A stretch of DNA of 64,000 nt. It comes from Toxorhynchites rutilus septentrionalis. Taxonomy: Eukaryota; Arthropoda; Insecta; Diptera; Culicidae. The stretch covers positions 166,681,649 through 166,745,648 of the forward strand of contig NC_073745.1 of the NCBI RefSeq assembly GCF_029784135.1, read 5' to 3'. The position numbers and the translations under genes are program-made. Below the pieces are notes generated by a model, which was given only the letters and a program-made list of their open reading frames with translations, was not told the origin of the DNA and searched no databases. Positions 54,706 to 64,000 of this stretch are shown piece after piece. Numbering within the stretch: the stretch's first letter is position 1; each line of letters starts with the position of its first letter.

Positions 54706-55896
54706 ATGGAGAATAATAAACAAAACCAACCAAAACAAAAAACTGTATCGACGATGAGCGGAGTAGGAGGTAAAACTTACCTCAGCCTTACGGCAGAAAA
54801 AACCGATGGAAAGATAACAAAAAACCCCTTCTTGATATCAAAAACGCTATCCAAACTAACGAAAGACATCATAGAAATAAAGTACATAAAAAGAGACACA
54901 AGCTTTCTGATTGTTCTAGAGAACAACAGAAACGCGGAAAAGCTACTAATGCTTAAAAGCTTAGTAAACGGAGAAAAGATAAAAGTAGAATACCACAAGA
55001 ACCTGAACATTTCAAAATGTGTGGTCTACAGCGAAGAAATGATGGAAATGGAAACGAAAGAGATACAAGTTGAGCTAGCAGACCAAGGTGTGCTAAACGT
55101 ACACAGAATCACTAGGAAAAACGAAAAGAGAGAAACGGTTAACACGCCTCTTCTTATCATTACGATCAATAGATCAGAGCCTCCGGAGCATCTGAAATGT
55201 GGTCTACTAAGACTTAAAACTAGACACTATTTCCCGAAACCAATGCAATGCTTTAAATGCTACAAATATGGGCATACACAGAAGAAATGCCAAAGAGAAG
55301 AAGCAAGGTGCAAAAAATGCTCGAAAGACCATATAAACGCATCTTGTGAAGAACCACCATATTGCATCAATTGTAAAGGGAATCATGGGCCTGGCGACAG
55401 AAACTGCCCATTTTACAAACGAGAGAACGATATACTAAAAATTAAAGTATCATGAAACATACCATATGGGAAAGCAAAAAGAACGTACGTAAACACACAA
55501 AGACAAACAAAAAGTTACGCTGATGTAGCCAAAAGCCAAGTTCAGCAAAGATTGGTGGTAAACAATGAGGTCATAAACGAGAATAACGCTCTTAAGGCCC
55601 AGATCCAAGAACTGAAGCAACAGATAGAAGAATTGAAATCAATCATTACAGAGATGCAGAAGAACAACATGATAAACAAAATTGTTCAAAACGAAGCCGA
55701 TCTGATAAAACCTTCAACCAGCCATAGCGCTCATGAGGGCATGAGAACGAGCGAACCTAATAACAAGGTGAACAAAAAACAAAAAAAGAGGAAAGAGAAA
55801 AGATCCTCTGACTCCTCGCCTCCGTCAAGGAAAAACAAGAAAAGCGGAAACTATTCCGATTCCGAAATGTCACAAAGTGACACAACGGAGCTATAG
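54706..55896 (+). pseudogene. 18S element ORF1, copy 3, one nonsense codon
   Basis: Same length as intact ORF1, but TGA at 55453-55455 replaces AGA of the other copies just after the third knuckle (LKIKVS), giving a 249-aa product. The frame reopens from 55456 to the normal TAG. All three knuckles are upstream of the stop. The coiled coil and basic tail are lost. Confidence 0.88.
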
Positions 55897-55917
55897 TGAA
55901 ACTTTTAATATTCCATA

Positions 55918-58900
55918 ATGAGCTATCACAAATTCACAAACGAAACACTAATACTACAATGGAACATCTTTGGCTTCCGAGGCAGACTACACGAGCTACA
56001 GCTACTAGTAAACGAACACTATCCATCCATCATTGCACTTCAAGAAACAATGGTACCCAAAATACCGCAAAATGTACTAGGTGGTCAATATGACTGGAAA
56101 ATATACAATGATCACAGTCACCCAAACAAAAACGGGGTTGCATTGGGAGTACTCCACGACGCACCTCATAAGTGGATAGATGTAAGTGGGATCGATAAGG
56201 TGCAAGTCGTAGCAGTAACTATACACCTCCCACTAAAACTTACGATCGCAAACATATACATATCGCCACACTATACAAACATCGAATATGAAAGGGCCAT
56301 AATTGCAGAAATAACACACATTGCGAGACAACTCCCACAACCGTACATACTAGTGGGCGATTTCAATGCCCACAACGAAAATTGGGGATCATACAAAAAC
56401 GATACAAGAGGCAATCTCCTCCTTGAGGAGACAGATAAACATCGATGGAAAATACTAAACGAAGGTAATCCGACTAGGATGCACCCAACCTCTGGTAAAC
56501 CATCGGCAATAGACCTGATGATAGCCTCGCATAATTTGCCCAACAGCTATTTATGGAGAACTGACGAAGACACAAGAGGAAGCGACCACTTCCCTATTTT
56601 ACTACAAAAACATGGCCAAACAACAGTACTTCCCACAAGAAGTAAAAGATGGGTAACAGAAGCAGCTAACTGGAACAAATATGAGAGTGAAATCGAACGT
56701 GCCTTAACAGGTATAGAAAGTATAGACCCCATGGGACTAACAGATATCATAACAACTGCGGCTAGCAAAAGCATGAGGAAAACAACTGGCTACAAGCCAA
56801 AGAGAGAGGTCCCATGGTGGACCAGCGAAGTACACCAAGCCATAAAAAGCCGTAAAAAGGCACTCAGGAAGTTGAAGAACTCCAACCCATCCTCACCTGA
56901 ATACCAGGAAAACGCGAAAAAGTTCAGAATAGAGAGAGCAAAAGCAAGAACCATAATAAAGGCGGCAAGAAAAAAGAGCTGGGAGGAATACCTAGCAGGG
57001 ATCTCCCCAAACACAAGCAGCTCCAGCATGTGGGCTAAAGTTAGAGCATGTAAAGGAGAATACAAATGTGAGAGAATAATAATGAATATTGACCAAAAAA
57101 TAACAGATGACAATAACATCATAACAGAAGAACTTGCCAAGCACTTCACTAAAGTATCGTCAGATGAGGTCTACGAGACCTCCTTCAGAAACTTCAAAGA
57201 GAACGAGGAGAAAACAGTGGATATAAAAATAAGTGAAAATAATGAAATTTACAACAGAAGCTTCGACATGAAAGAACTCCTATGGGCACTGAACAGTGCC
57301 ACAGGAAAATCCCCAGGTGAAGATAATATAACCTATCCACTACTACAAAATCTTCCAATTAAGGGTAAAGCTATACTACTAAAAACACTTAACGAAGTAT
57401 GGCATACCGGCAAAATACCAAGAAAATGGAAAGAAGGTATTATCATACCCATTCCCAAAGTAGGCAGCAACACCATGAACCCAGATGGATATAGACCTAT
57501 AACCCTCCTTAGTTGTGTGGGCAAAACATTAGAAAGAATGGTCAACAGAAGACTCATTGATGAGCTAGAGTACAGAAACCTGTTAAACGAAAGACAACAT
57601 GCTTTTAGAAGAGGCAAAAGTACAACCACCTACCTAGCACACGTCGAGAGTATAATTAATATAGCCACAAGGCAAAATACCCACCTAGACATGGTCTCGC
57701 TGGACCTGTCCAAAGCTTTCGATAGGACGTGGAGACTACCAATCTTAAAGCAAATGAAAGTATGGGGTTTTGACGGTCGCATTCTGAGCTTCGTTAAAGA
57801 CTTCCTGACCGATAGGAAAATTAAAGTGTTTTGCAAAGGAGCATTGAGCTCATCTAGAACCCTACAAAACGGCATACCGCAAGGTTCAGTCATGTCAACA
57901 ACGCTATTTTTAATAGCTATGGAGTCCCTCTTCGAAAGGGTACCAAATAACGTGTCTCTGGTGGTATACGCAGATGACATTACACTTATTAACTACGGTG
58001 AAACGCCAGGCTGGAATAGAAGGAAAACTCAAAGAGCGATCAACCACATACAATGTTGGGCCGATGAAAGGGGATTCAAGATTAATCCCCAGAAATCAAA
58101 ACTAGTACATATATGCAGAAGACGACACCATAGGAAGGCCCCCTCGCTCCATCTGGGAGAATGCATAATCCCCCAAGATAGAAAAATGAAAGTACTGGGA
58201 GTAACAATAGATTCAAAATTAACCTTCAGACAACACTTCGAAGACGTTAAGAGAACAACACAAGGTTATATAAGAGTAATGAAAATAATAGCAGGAAGGT
58301 TCAAACCTAGCAACAGATGTACCCTAATAAAGGTAGTAAACGCTACAATATTAGCCAAAATATTACATGGAGCTGAGCTGTACTCAAGAGTAGGCGATAA
58401 AGCTACTAAAGCTCTAGAATCTGTATACAACGAAGGAATCAGAATAGCATCAGGTGCTTTTTGCACCAGCCCAGTACTATCAATTTATGCCGAATGTGGA
58501 GAGCTCCCTCTCAAATACCAAATCACTAGAAACATTTGTACAAAAGCATATCAACTGAAAGACAGGCTTACATCAGACCAATGGGAAACCCTCCCTCTAT
58601 TGGAAAGAGCAAACTTCAGCTTTAAACAGCTTACAAATCAAGATCTACCTCAAACCGTAACAAGTGTACCAACCAAACAAAGAACATGGGTACACCAATG
58701 TCCAATTATTGATTGGACAATAAAAGCCAATACTAAGGCAGGATGCCCAAATAACGTCGCAAAAACGAATTTCAGAATGTACACATACAATTACCCAGGA
58801 AGAAGCCTAATATACACTGATGGTTCGAAAACAAAAAATGATGTGGGGTATGGTATAACGATCCCCAACACAAACGTGTGCATAAACGGTAGACTACCAA

Positions 58901-59589
58901 AACAGTGTAGCATATTCTCCGCTGAGGCATATGCTCTCCATAAGGCAACCCAGGCTGCCAGAGAAGGTTCAATAATATTCACGGACTCTGCAAGCTGTCT
59001 GGCTGGGCTGGAAAGCGGAAACTGCGACCACCCATGGCTGAAGCAGGCCAAAGCAACAGCTTGGGAAAAAGGAATAAGATTTACATGGATTCCCGGCCAT
59101 ACTGGGATTGAAGGCAACGAGAAAGCTGACGTTTTAGCCAACGAAGGTCGATCCAAGCCACTTGAAGACAGAACCATACCTAAGGAAGATGCCATCAGGT
59201 GGATCAAAGAAGCAATAAAGGACGAATGGAACAAAACCTGGTTCCACTGCAGAGAACAGAAACTCAGGAAAATTAAATGCAGCGTAGAAAAATGGACCGA
59301 AGCAGACAACCCTAGGGACCAGAAGTTGCTTACTAGGCTCAGGATAGGCCACACCTGGATGACGCACAGCTCAATCATGAGCCAGAGACACCAAGATGGA
59401 CCCACGTGCGAAACTTGTGGAACAGCTTTAACAGTAGAACATATCCTTGTGGAGTGTAGAAAGTACGACACTGAAAGACGGAAACATGGACTAGGAGACA
59501 ACATCCAAATAATTCTGAAAAATAGCACTGAGAACATAAAAAGAACGTGTGATTTCATAAGAGACTGTAATTTGACTAATATGATCTAA
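55918..59589 (+). CDS. 18S element ORF2, copy 3: endonuclease, RT, RNase H
   Basis: 1223 aa, intact, about 99% like copy 1. YADD, GDFNAHN, TDGSKTKND and GNEKADVLANE are all present. It has the canonical WIPGHTG RNase H motif where copies 1 and 2 have WIPAHTG, so copy 1 may be the derived form. A working ORF2 is paired with a truncated ORF1, so it would need ORF1 protein from another copy. Confidence 0.9.
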   Translation: MSYHKFTNETLILQWNIFGFRGRLHELQLLVNEHYPSIIALQETMVPKIPQNVLGGQYDWKIYNDHSHPNKNGVALGVLHDAPHKWIDVSGIDKVQVVAVTIHLPLKLTIANIYISPHYTNIEYERAIIAEITHIARQLPQPYILVGDFNAHNENWGSYKNDTRGNLLLEETDKHRWKILNEGNPTRMHPTSGKPSAIDLMIASHNLPNSYLWRTDEDTRGSDHFPILLQKHGQTTVLPTRSKRWVTEAANWNKYESEIERALTGIESIDPMGLTDIITTAASKSMRKTTGYKPKREVPWWTSEVHQAIKSRKKALRKLKNSNPSSPEYQENAKKFRIERAKARTIIKAARKKSWEEYLAGISPNTSSSSMWAKVRACKGEYKCERIIMNIDQKITDDNNIITEELAKHFTKVSSDEVYETSFRNFKENEEKTVDIKISENNEIYNRSFDMKELLWALNSATGKSPGEDNITYPLLQNLPIKGKAILLKTLNEVWHTGKIPRKWKEGIIIPIPKVGSNTMNPDGYRPITLLSCVGKTLERMVNRRLIDELEYRNLLNERQHAFRRGKSTTTYLAHVESIINIATRQNTHLDMVSLDLSKAFDRTWRLPILKQMKVWGFDGRILSFVKDFLTDRKIKVFCKGALSSSRTLQNGIPQGSVMSTTLFLIAMESLFERVPNNVSLVVYADDITLINYGETPGWNRRKTQRAINHIQCWADERGFKINPQKSKLVHICRRRHHRKAPSLHLGECIIPQDRKMKVLGVTIDSKLTFRQHFEDVKRTTQGYIRVMKIIAGRFKPSNRCTLIKVVNATILAKILHGAELYSRVGDKATKALESVYNEGIRIASGAFCTSPVLSIYAECGELPLKYQITRNICTKAYQLKDRLTSDQWETLPLLERANFSFKQLTNQDLPQTVTSVPTKQRTWVHQCPIIDWTIKANTKAGCPNNVAKTNFRMYTYNYPGRSLIYTDGSKTKNDVGYGITIPNTNVCINGRLPKQCSIFSAEAYALHKATQAAREGSIIFTDSASCLAGLESGNCDHPWLKQAKATAWEKGIRFTWIPGHTGIEGNEKADVLANEGRSKPLEDRTIPKEDAIRWIKEAIKDEWNKTWFHCREQKLRKIKCSVEKWTEADNPRDQKLLTRLRIGHTWMTHSSIMSQRHQDGPTCETCGTALTVEHILVECRKYDTERRKHGLGDNIQIILKNSTENIKRTCDFIRDCNLTNMI

Positions 59590-60188
59590 GTTAGGGACTA
59601 GAGATAGGCCCACCATATCACGAATACTCAAAAAATGAAAAAGAGTGAACAGAGCAAAAAACGCCCGCTCAAAGTGATGGTGAACAGGAGTATAGGGAAT
59701 ATAGGGAATAATGTAAAAGAGATAAACTTAGGCGAATGACAGAGCAGCTAGTTACTGTAGAACAAATGTTAAAGCCTAATAAACAAGATATACACACACA
59801 CACCTCGGTCCTAATGGCTGGTAAAGCCAGGGTACAGCGCAATCCAGTGCCAATTATTGGCCCTTCAGCTTCCGCCCTGGAACTCCTATCCTTACCTCCC
59901 CGAGGTACCGGCTGGGGTATGAGCAACCTTAGGAAAGATCGGGTAACCAACCCCGGTGGGACCTTTGGTCGTACGCAGACAAGGAAGGGGGAAAACGGGC
60001 CCCAAAAGTTAAGGTGTGATGCGACCCGTGCCGAGAGCTGAGTGGTGGAAGGGGCGATATAAATGAGAAGCCGTTAACGGAGCCTGTGGGGCACCGGGGC
60101 GCACCCCACAGTATGCAGCCCTTACCGTGTTACAGCAGGGCACTGACGCGGAGGACCCCACCTTTCCCTAGCGACTCGTGGGAATCAC

Positions 60189-61379
60189 ATGGAGAATAAT
60201 AAACAAAACCAACCAAAACAAAAAACTGTATCGACGATGAGCGGAGTAGGAGGTAAAACTTACCTCAGCCTTACGGCAGAAAAAACCGATGGAAAGATAA
60301 CAAGAAACCCCTTCTTGATATCAAAAACGCTATCCAAACTAACGAAAGACATCATAGAAATAAAGTACATAAAAAGAGACACAAGCTTTCTGATTGTTCT
60401 AGAGAACAACAGAAACGCGGAAAAGCTACTAATGCTTAAAAGCTTAGTAAACGGAGAAAAGATAAAAGTAGAATACCACAAGAACCTGAACATTTCAAAA
60501 TGTGTGGTCTACAGCGAAGAAATGATGGAAATGGAAACGAAAGAGATACAAGTTGAGCTAGCAGACCAAGGTGTGCTAAACGTACACAGAATCACTAGGA
60601 AAAACGAAAAGAGAGAAACGGTTAACACGCCTCTTCTTATCATTACGATCAATAGATCAGAGCCTCCGGAACATCTGAAATGTGGTCTACTAAGACATAA
60701 AACTAGACACTATTTCCCGAAACCAATGCAATGCTTTAAATGCTACAAATATGGGCATACACAGAAGAAATGCCAAAGAGAAGAAGCAAGGTGCAAAAAA
60801 TGCTCGAAAGACCATATCAACGCATCTTGTGAAGAACCACCATATTGCATCAATTGCAAAGGGAATCATGGGCCTGGCGACAGAAACTGCCCATTTTACA
60901 AACGAGAGAACGATATACTAAAAATTAAAGTATCAAGAAACATACCATATGGGGAAGCAAAAAGAACGTACGTAAACACACAAAGACAAACAAAAAGTTA
61001 CGCTGATGTAGCCAAAAGCCAAGTTCAGCAAAGATTGGTGGTAAACAATGAGGTCATAAACGAGAATAACGCTCTTAAGGCCCAGATTCAAGAACTGAAG
61101 CAACAGATAGAAGAATTGAAATCAATCATTACAGAGATGCAGAAGAACAACATGATAAACAAAATTGTTCAAAACGAAGCCGATCTGATAAAACCTTCAA
61201 CCAGCCATAGCGCTCCTAAGGGCATGAGAACGAGCGAACCTAATAACAAAGCGAACAAAAAACAAAAAAAGAGGAAAGAGAAAAGATCCTCTGACTCCTC
61301 GCCTCCGTCAAGGAAAAACAAGAAAAGCGGAAACTTTTCCGATTCCGAAATGTCACAAAGTGACACAACGGAGTTATAG
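60189..61379 (+). CDS. 18S element ORF1, copy 4
   Basis: 396 aa, intact. Differs from copy 2 at LLRHKTRHYF (copy 2 LLRLKTRHYF), just before the first knuckle. Otherwise a short-lineage ORF1. Confidence 0.87.
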   Translation: MENNKQNQPKQKTVSTMSGVGGKTYLSLTAEKTDGKITRNPFLISKTLSKLTKDIIEIKYIKRDTSFLIVLENNRNAEKLLMLKSLVNGEKIKVEYHKNLNISKCVVYSEEMMEMETKEIQVELADQGVLNVHRITRKNEKRETVNTPLLIITINRSEPPEHLKCGLLRHKTRHYFPKPMQCFKCYKYGHTQKKCQREEARCKKCSKDHINASCEEPPYCINCKGNHGPGDRNCPFYKRENDILKIKVSRNIPYGEAKRTYVNTQRQTKSYADVAKSQVQQRLVVNNEVINENNALKAQIQELKQQIEELKSIITEMQKNNMINKIVQNEADLIKPSTSHSAPKGMRTSEPNNKANKKQKKRKEKRSSDSSPPSRKNKKSGNFSDSEMSQSDTTEL

Positions 61380-61400
61380 TGAAACCTTTAATATTCCATA

Positions 61401-62248
61401 ATGAGCTATCACAAATTCACAAACGAAACACTAATACTACAATGGAACATCTTTGGCTTCCGAGGCAGACTACACGAGCTACAGCTACTAGTAAACGAAC
61501 ACTATCCATCCATCATTGCACTTCAAGAAACAATGATCCCCAACACAAACGTGTGCATAAACGGTAGACTACCAAAACAGTGTAGCATATTCTCCGCTGA
61601 GGCATATGCTCTCCATAAGGCAACCCAGGCTGCCAGAGAAGGTTCAATAATATTCACGGACTCGGCAAGCTGTCTGGCTGGGCTAGAAAGCGGAAACTGC
61701 GACCACCCATGGCTGAAGCAGGCCAAAGCAACAGCTTGGGAAAAAGATTCCTGCCCATACTGGGATTGAAGGCAACGATGAAGGCGGACTTTTTAGTCAA
61801 CGAAGGTCGATCCAAGCCACTTGAAGACAGAACCATACCTAAGGAAGATGCCATCAGGTGGATCAAAGAAGCAATAAAGGACGAATGGAACAAAACCTGG
61901 TTCCACTGCAGAGAACAGAAACTCAGGAAAATTAAAGGCAGCGTAGAAAAATGGACCGAAGCAGACAACCCTAGGGACCAGAAGTTGCTTACTAGGCTCA
62001 GGATAGGCCACACCTGGATGACGCACAGCTCAATCATGAGCCAGAGACACCAAGATGGACCCACGTGCGAAACTTGTGGAACAGCTTTAACAGTAGAACA
62101 TATCCTTGTGGAGTGTAGAAAGTACGACACTGAAAGACGGAAACATGGACTAGGAGACAACATCCAAATAATTCTGAAAAATAGCACTGAGAACATAAAA
62201 AGAACGTGTGATTTCATAAGAGACTGTAATTTGACTAATATGATCTAA
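61401..62248 (+). pseudogene. 18S element ORF2, copy 4: deletion fusion, further frameshifted
   Basis: Starts like copy 2 but loses 17 bp near 61747 and gains one base near 61779. The frame breaks after KATAWEK (stop at about 61767), and the rest (KADFLVNEGRSK ... NMI) is in another frame from about 61779 to 62248. No complete domain remains apart from the C-terminal knuckle. Confidence 0.85.
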
Positions 62249-62471
62249 GTTAGGGACTAGAGATAGGCCCACCATATCACGAATACTCAAAAAATGAAAA
62301 AGAGTGAACAGAGCAAAAAACGCCCGCTCAAAGTGATGGTGAACAGGAGTATAGGGAATATAGGGAATAATGTAAAAGAGATAAACTTAGGCGAATGACA
62401 GAGCAGCTAGTTACTGTAGAACAAATGTTAAAGCCTAATAAACAAGATATACACACACACACCTCGGTCCT

Positions 62472-64000
62472 AATGGCTGGTAAAGCCAGGGTACAGCGCA
62501 ATCCAGTGCCAATTATTGGCCCTTCAGCTTCCGCCCTGGAACTCCTATCCTTACCTCCCCGAGGTACCGGCTGGGGTATGAGCAACCTTAGGAAAGATCG
62601 GGTAACCAACCCCGGTGGGACCTTTGGTCGTACGCAGACAAGGAAGGGGGAAAACGGGCCCCAAAAGTTAAGGTGTGATGCGACCCGTGCCGAGAGCTGA
62701 GTGGTGGAAGGGGCGATATAAATGAGAAGCCGTTAACGGAGCCTGTGGGGCACCGGGGCGCACCCCACAGTATGCAGCCCTTACCGTGTTACAGCAGGGC
62801 ACTGACGCGGAGGACCCCACCTTTCCCTAGCGACTCGTGGGAATCACATGGAGAATAATAAACAAAACCAACCAAAACAAAAAACTGTATCGACGATGAG
62901 CGGAGTAGGAGGTAAAACTTACCTCAGCCTTACGGCAGAAAAAACCGATGGAAAGATAACAAGAAACCCCTTCTTGATATCAAAAACGCTATCCAAACTA
63001 ACGAAAGACATCATAGAAATAAAGTACATAAAAAGAGACACAAGCTTTCTGATTGTTCTAGAGAACAACAGAAACGCGGAAAAGCTACTAATGCTTAAAA
63101 GCTTAGTAAACGGAGAAATGATAAAAGTAGAATACCACAAGAACCTGAACATTTCAAAATGTGTGGTCTACAGCGAAGAAATGATGGAAATGGAAACGAA
63201 AGAGATACAAGTTGAGCTAGCAGACCAAGGTGTGCTAAACGTACACAGAATCACTAGGAAAAACGAAAAGAGAGAAACGGTTAACACGCCTCTTCTTATC
63301 ATTACGATCAATAGATCAGAGCCTCCGGAGCATCTGAAATGTGGTCTACTAAGACTTAAAACTAGACACTATTTCCCGAAGCCAATGCAATGCTTTAAAT
63401 GCTACAAATATGGGCATACACAGAAGAAATGCCAAAGAGAAGAAGCAAGGTGCAAAAAATGCTCGAAAGACCATATAAACGCATCTTGTGAAGAACCACC
63501 ATATTGCATCAATTGTAAAGGGAATCATGGGCCTGGCGACAGAAACTGCCCATTTTACAAACGAGAGAACGATATACTAAAAATAAAAGTATCAAGAAAC
63601 ATACCATATGGGGAAGCAAAAAGAACGTACGTAAACACACAAAGACAAACAAAAAGTTACGCTGATGTAGCCAAAAGCCAAGTTCAGCAAAGATTGGTGG
63701 TAAACAATGAGGTCATAAACGAGAATAACGCTCTTAAGGCCCAGATCCAAGAACTGAAGCAACAGATAGAAGAATTGAAATCAATCATTACAGAGATGCA
63801 GAAGAACAACATGATAAACAAAATTGTTCAAAACGAAGCCGATCTGATAAAACCTTCAACCAGCCATAGCGCTCATGAGGGCATGAGAACGAGCGAACCT
63901 AATAACAAGGTGAACAAAAAACAAAAAAAGAGGAAAGAGAAAAGATCCTCTGACTCCTCGCCTCCGTCAAGGAAAAACAAGAAAAGCGGAAACTTTTCCG
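62472..64000 (+). mobile_element. 18S element, copy 5 (long-lineage, cut by window end)
   Basis: Preceded by cctcggtcct (62462-62471). Leader and most of ORF1 are present. The marker SAHEGMRTS places it in the long lineage, so the alternating order continues. Whether its ORF2 is full length lies outside the window. Confidence 0.88.
62848..64000 (+). CDS. 18S element ORF1, copy 5 (partial at window end)
   Basis: Open from the ATG to the window edge (about 384 codons) with all three knuckles. One private change is GEMIKVEY for GEKIKVEY near residue 90. No premature stop is seen. Confidence 0.85.
   Translation, partial: MENNKQNQPKQKTVSTMSGVGGKTYLSLTAEKTDGKITRNPFLISKTLSKLTKDIIEIKYIKRDTSFLIVLENNRNAEKLLMLKSLVNGEMIKVEYHKNLNISKCVVYSEEMMEMETKEIQVELADQGVLNVHRITRKNEKRETVNTPLLIITINRSEPPEHLKCGLLRLKTRHYFPKPMQCFKCYKYGHTQKKCQREEARCKKCSKDHINASCEEPPYCINCKGNHGPGDRNCPFYKRENDILKIKVSRNIPYGEAKRTYVNTQRQTKSYADVAKSQVQQRLVVNNEVINENNALKAQIQELKQQIEELKSIITEMQKNNMINKIVQNEADLIKPSTSHSAHEGMRTSEPNNKVNKKQKKRKEKRSSDSSPPSRKNKKSGNFS

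Larger units (their letters stand above)
54331..59802 (+). mobile_element. 18S element, copy 3 (long)
   Basis: 5.47 kb, starts ggctggtaaagccag after cctcggtcctaa. Long-lineage markers as in copy 1. Several private substitutions (for example the R-to-S change at PTRSKRW, and WIPGHTG instead of WIPAHTG) show it is not a duplicate read of copy 1. Confidence 0.9.
59813..62461 (+). mobile_element. 18S element, copy 4 (short)
   Basis: Preceded by cctcggtcct (59803-59812). Carries the same ORF2 deletion junction as copy 2 (about 61535) and the same SAPKGMRTS marker. Adds private changes: L to H in the RLKTR motif of ORF1 and further small lesions in ORF2. Confidence 0.9.

Overview
The window is eukaryotic and almost certainly insect, most likely a dipteran and probably a mosquito. 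The grounds are an insect-type 18S rRNA start, two intron-containing housekeeping genes with short GT-AG introns, insect-style non-LTR retrotransposons, PIF/Harbinger-type MITEs and a tRNA-Ser-primed LTR element. The species cannot be fixed from sequence alone. There are no operons or prokaryotic genes. Most of the 64 kb is nested mobile DNA that leads into the edge of an rDNA locus.

Layout. 0.4-5.7 kb: MITEs (TIR starting GGGCCTGATTCTCGAATACAC), then a fold-back-like repeat family (called K here). One K copy encloses a possible two-exon mini-gene and a THAP zinc-finger exon. 5.7-17 kb: a mosaic of direct and inverted repeats with three histone H3 pseudogenes that keep the histone mRNA stem-loop. 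They surround an RNase H-bearing non-LTR element with both long ORFs open. 17.5-22.2 kb: the only clear host genes, a mitochondrial ISCA2 gene (+) tail-to-tail with a five-exon DUF89/4'-phosphopantetheine phosphatase-like gene (-). Intron 2 of the latter holds a decayed retrotransposon. 22.9-24.8 kb: a small LTR element with TSD, tRNA-Ser(GCT)-type primer site, polypurine tract, integrase tail and an internal 61-bp satellite. 25.6-31.6 kb: MITEs inserted into MITEs, then a degenerate PIF/Harbinger element with TAA target duplications. 31.8-40.1 kb: a second K copy with inverted arms and two tandem inner units, one split by a CR1/L2-like non-LTR element.

40.3-64 kb is the rDNA-associated part. 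A 0.32-kb leader precedes a C-terminally truncated mariner-type transposase with a poly-Ser and repeat-rich N-terminal extension. Intergenic-spacer DNA follows, with terminator-like hairpins and 111-bp, 169-bp and 54-bp tandem repeats. Next come the first ~876 nt of 18S rRNA, interrupted after ctcggtcct by a head-to-tail array of site-specific non-LTR retrotransposons. Copies alternate long (5.47 kb), short (2.66 kb), long, short, long (cut by the window end), and each junction carries a ~10-bp copy of the 18S target. Long and short copies are distinct sublineages, so the array behaves as an ~8.15-kb dimeric repeat.

The most unusual signals are that dimeric array, the near-identical leader shared by the 18S retrotransposon and the mariner-type transposase gene, and the in-frame UAA separating ORF1 from an AUG-poor ORF2 in the 9.5-14.7 kb element.
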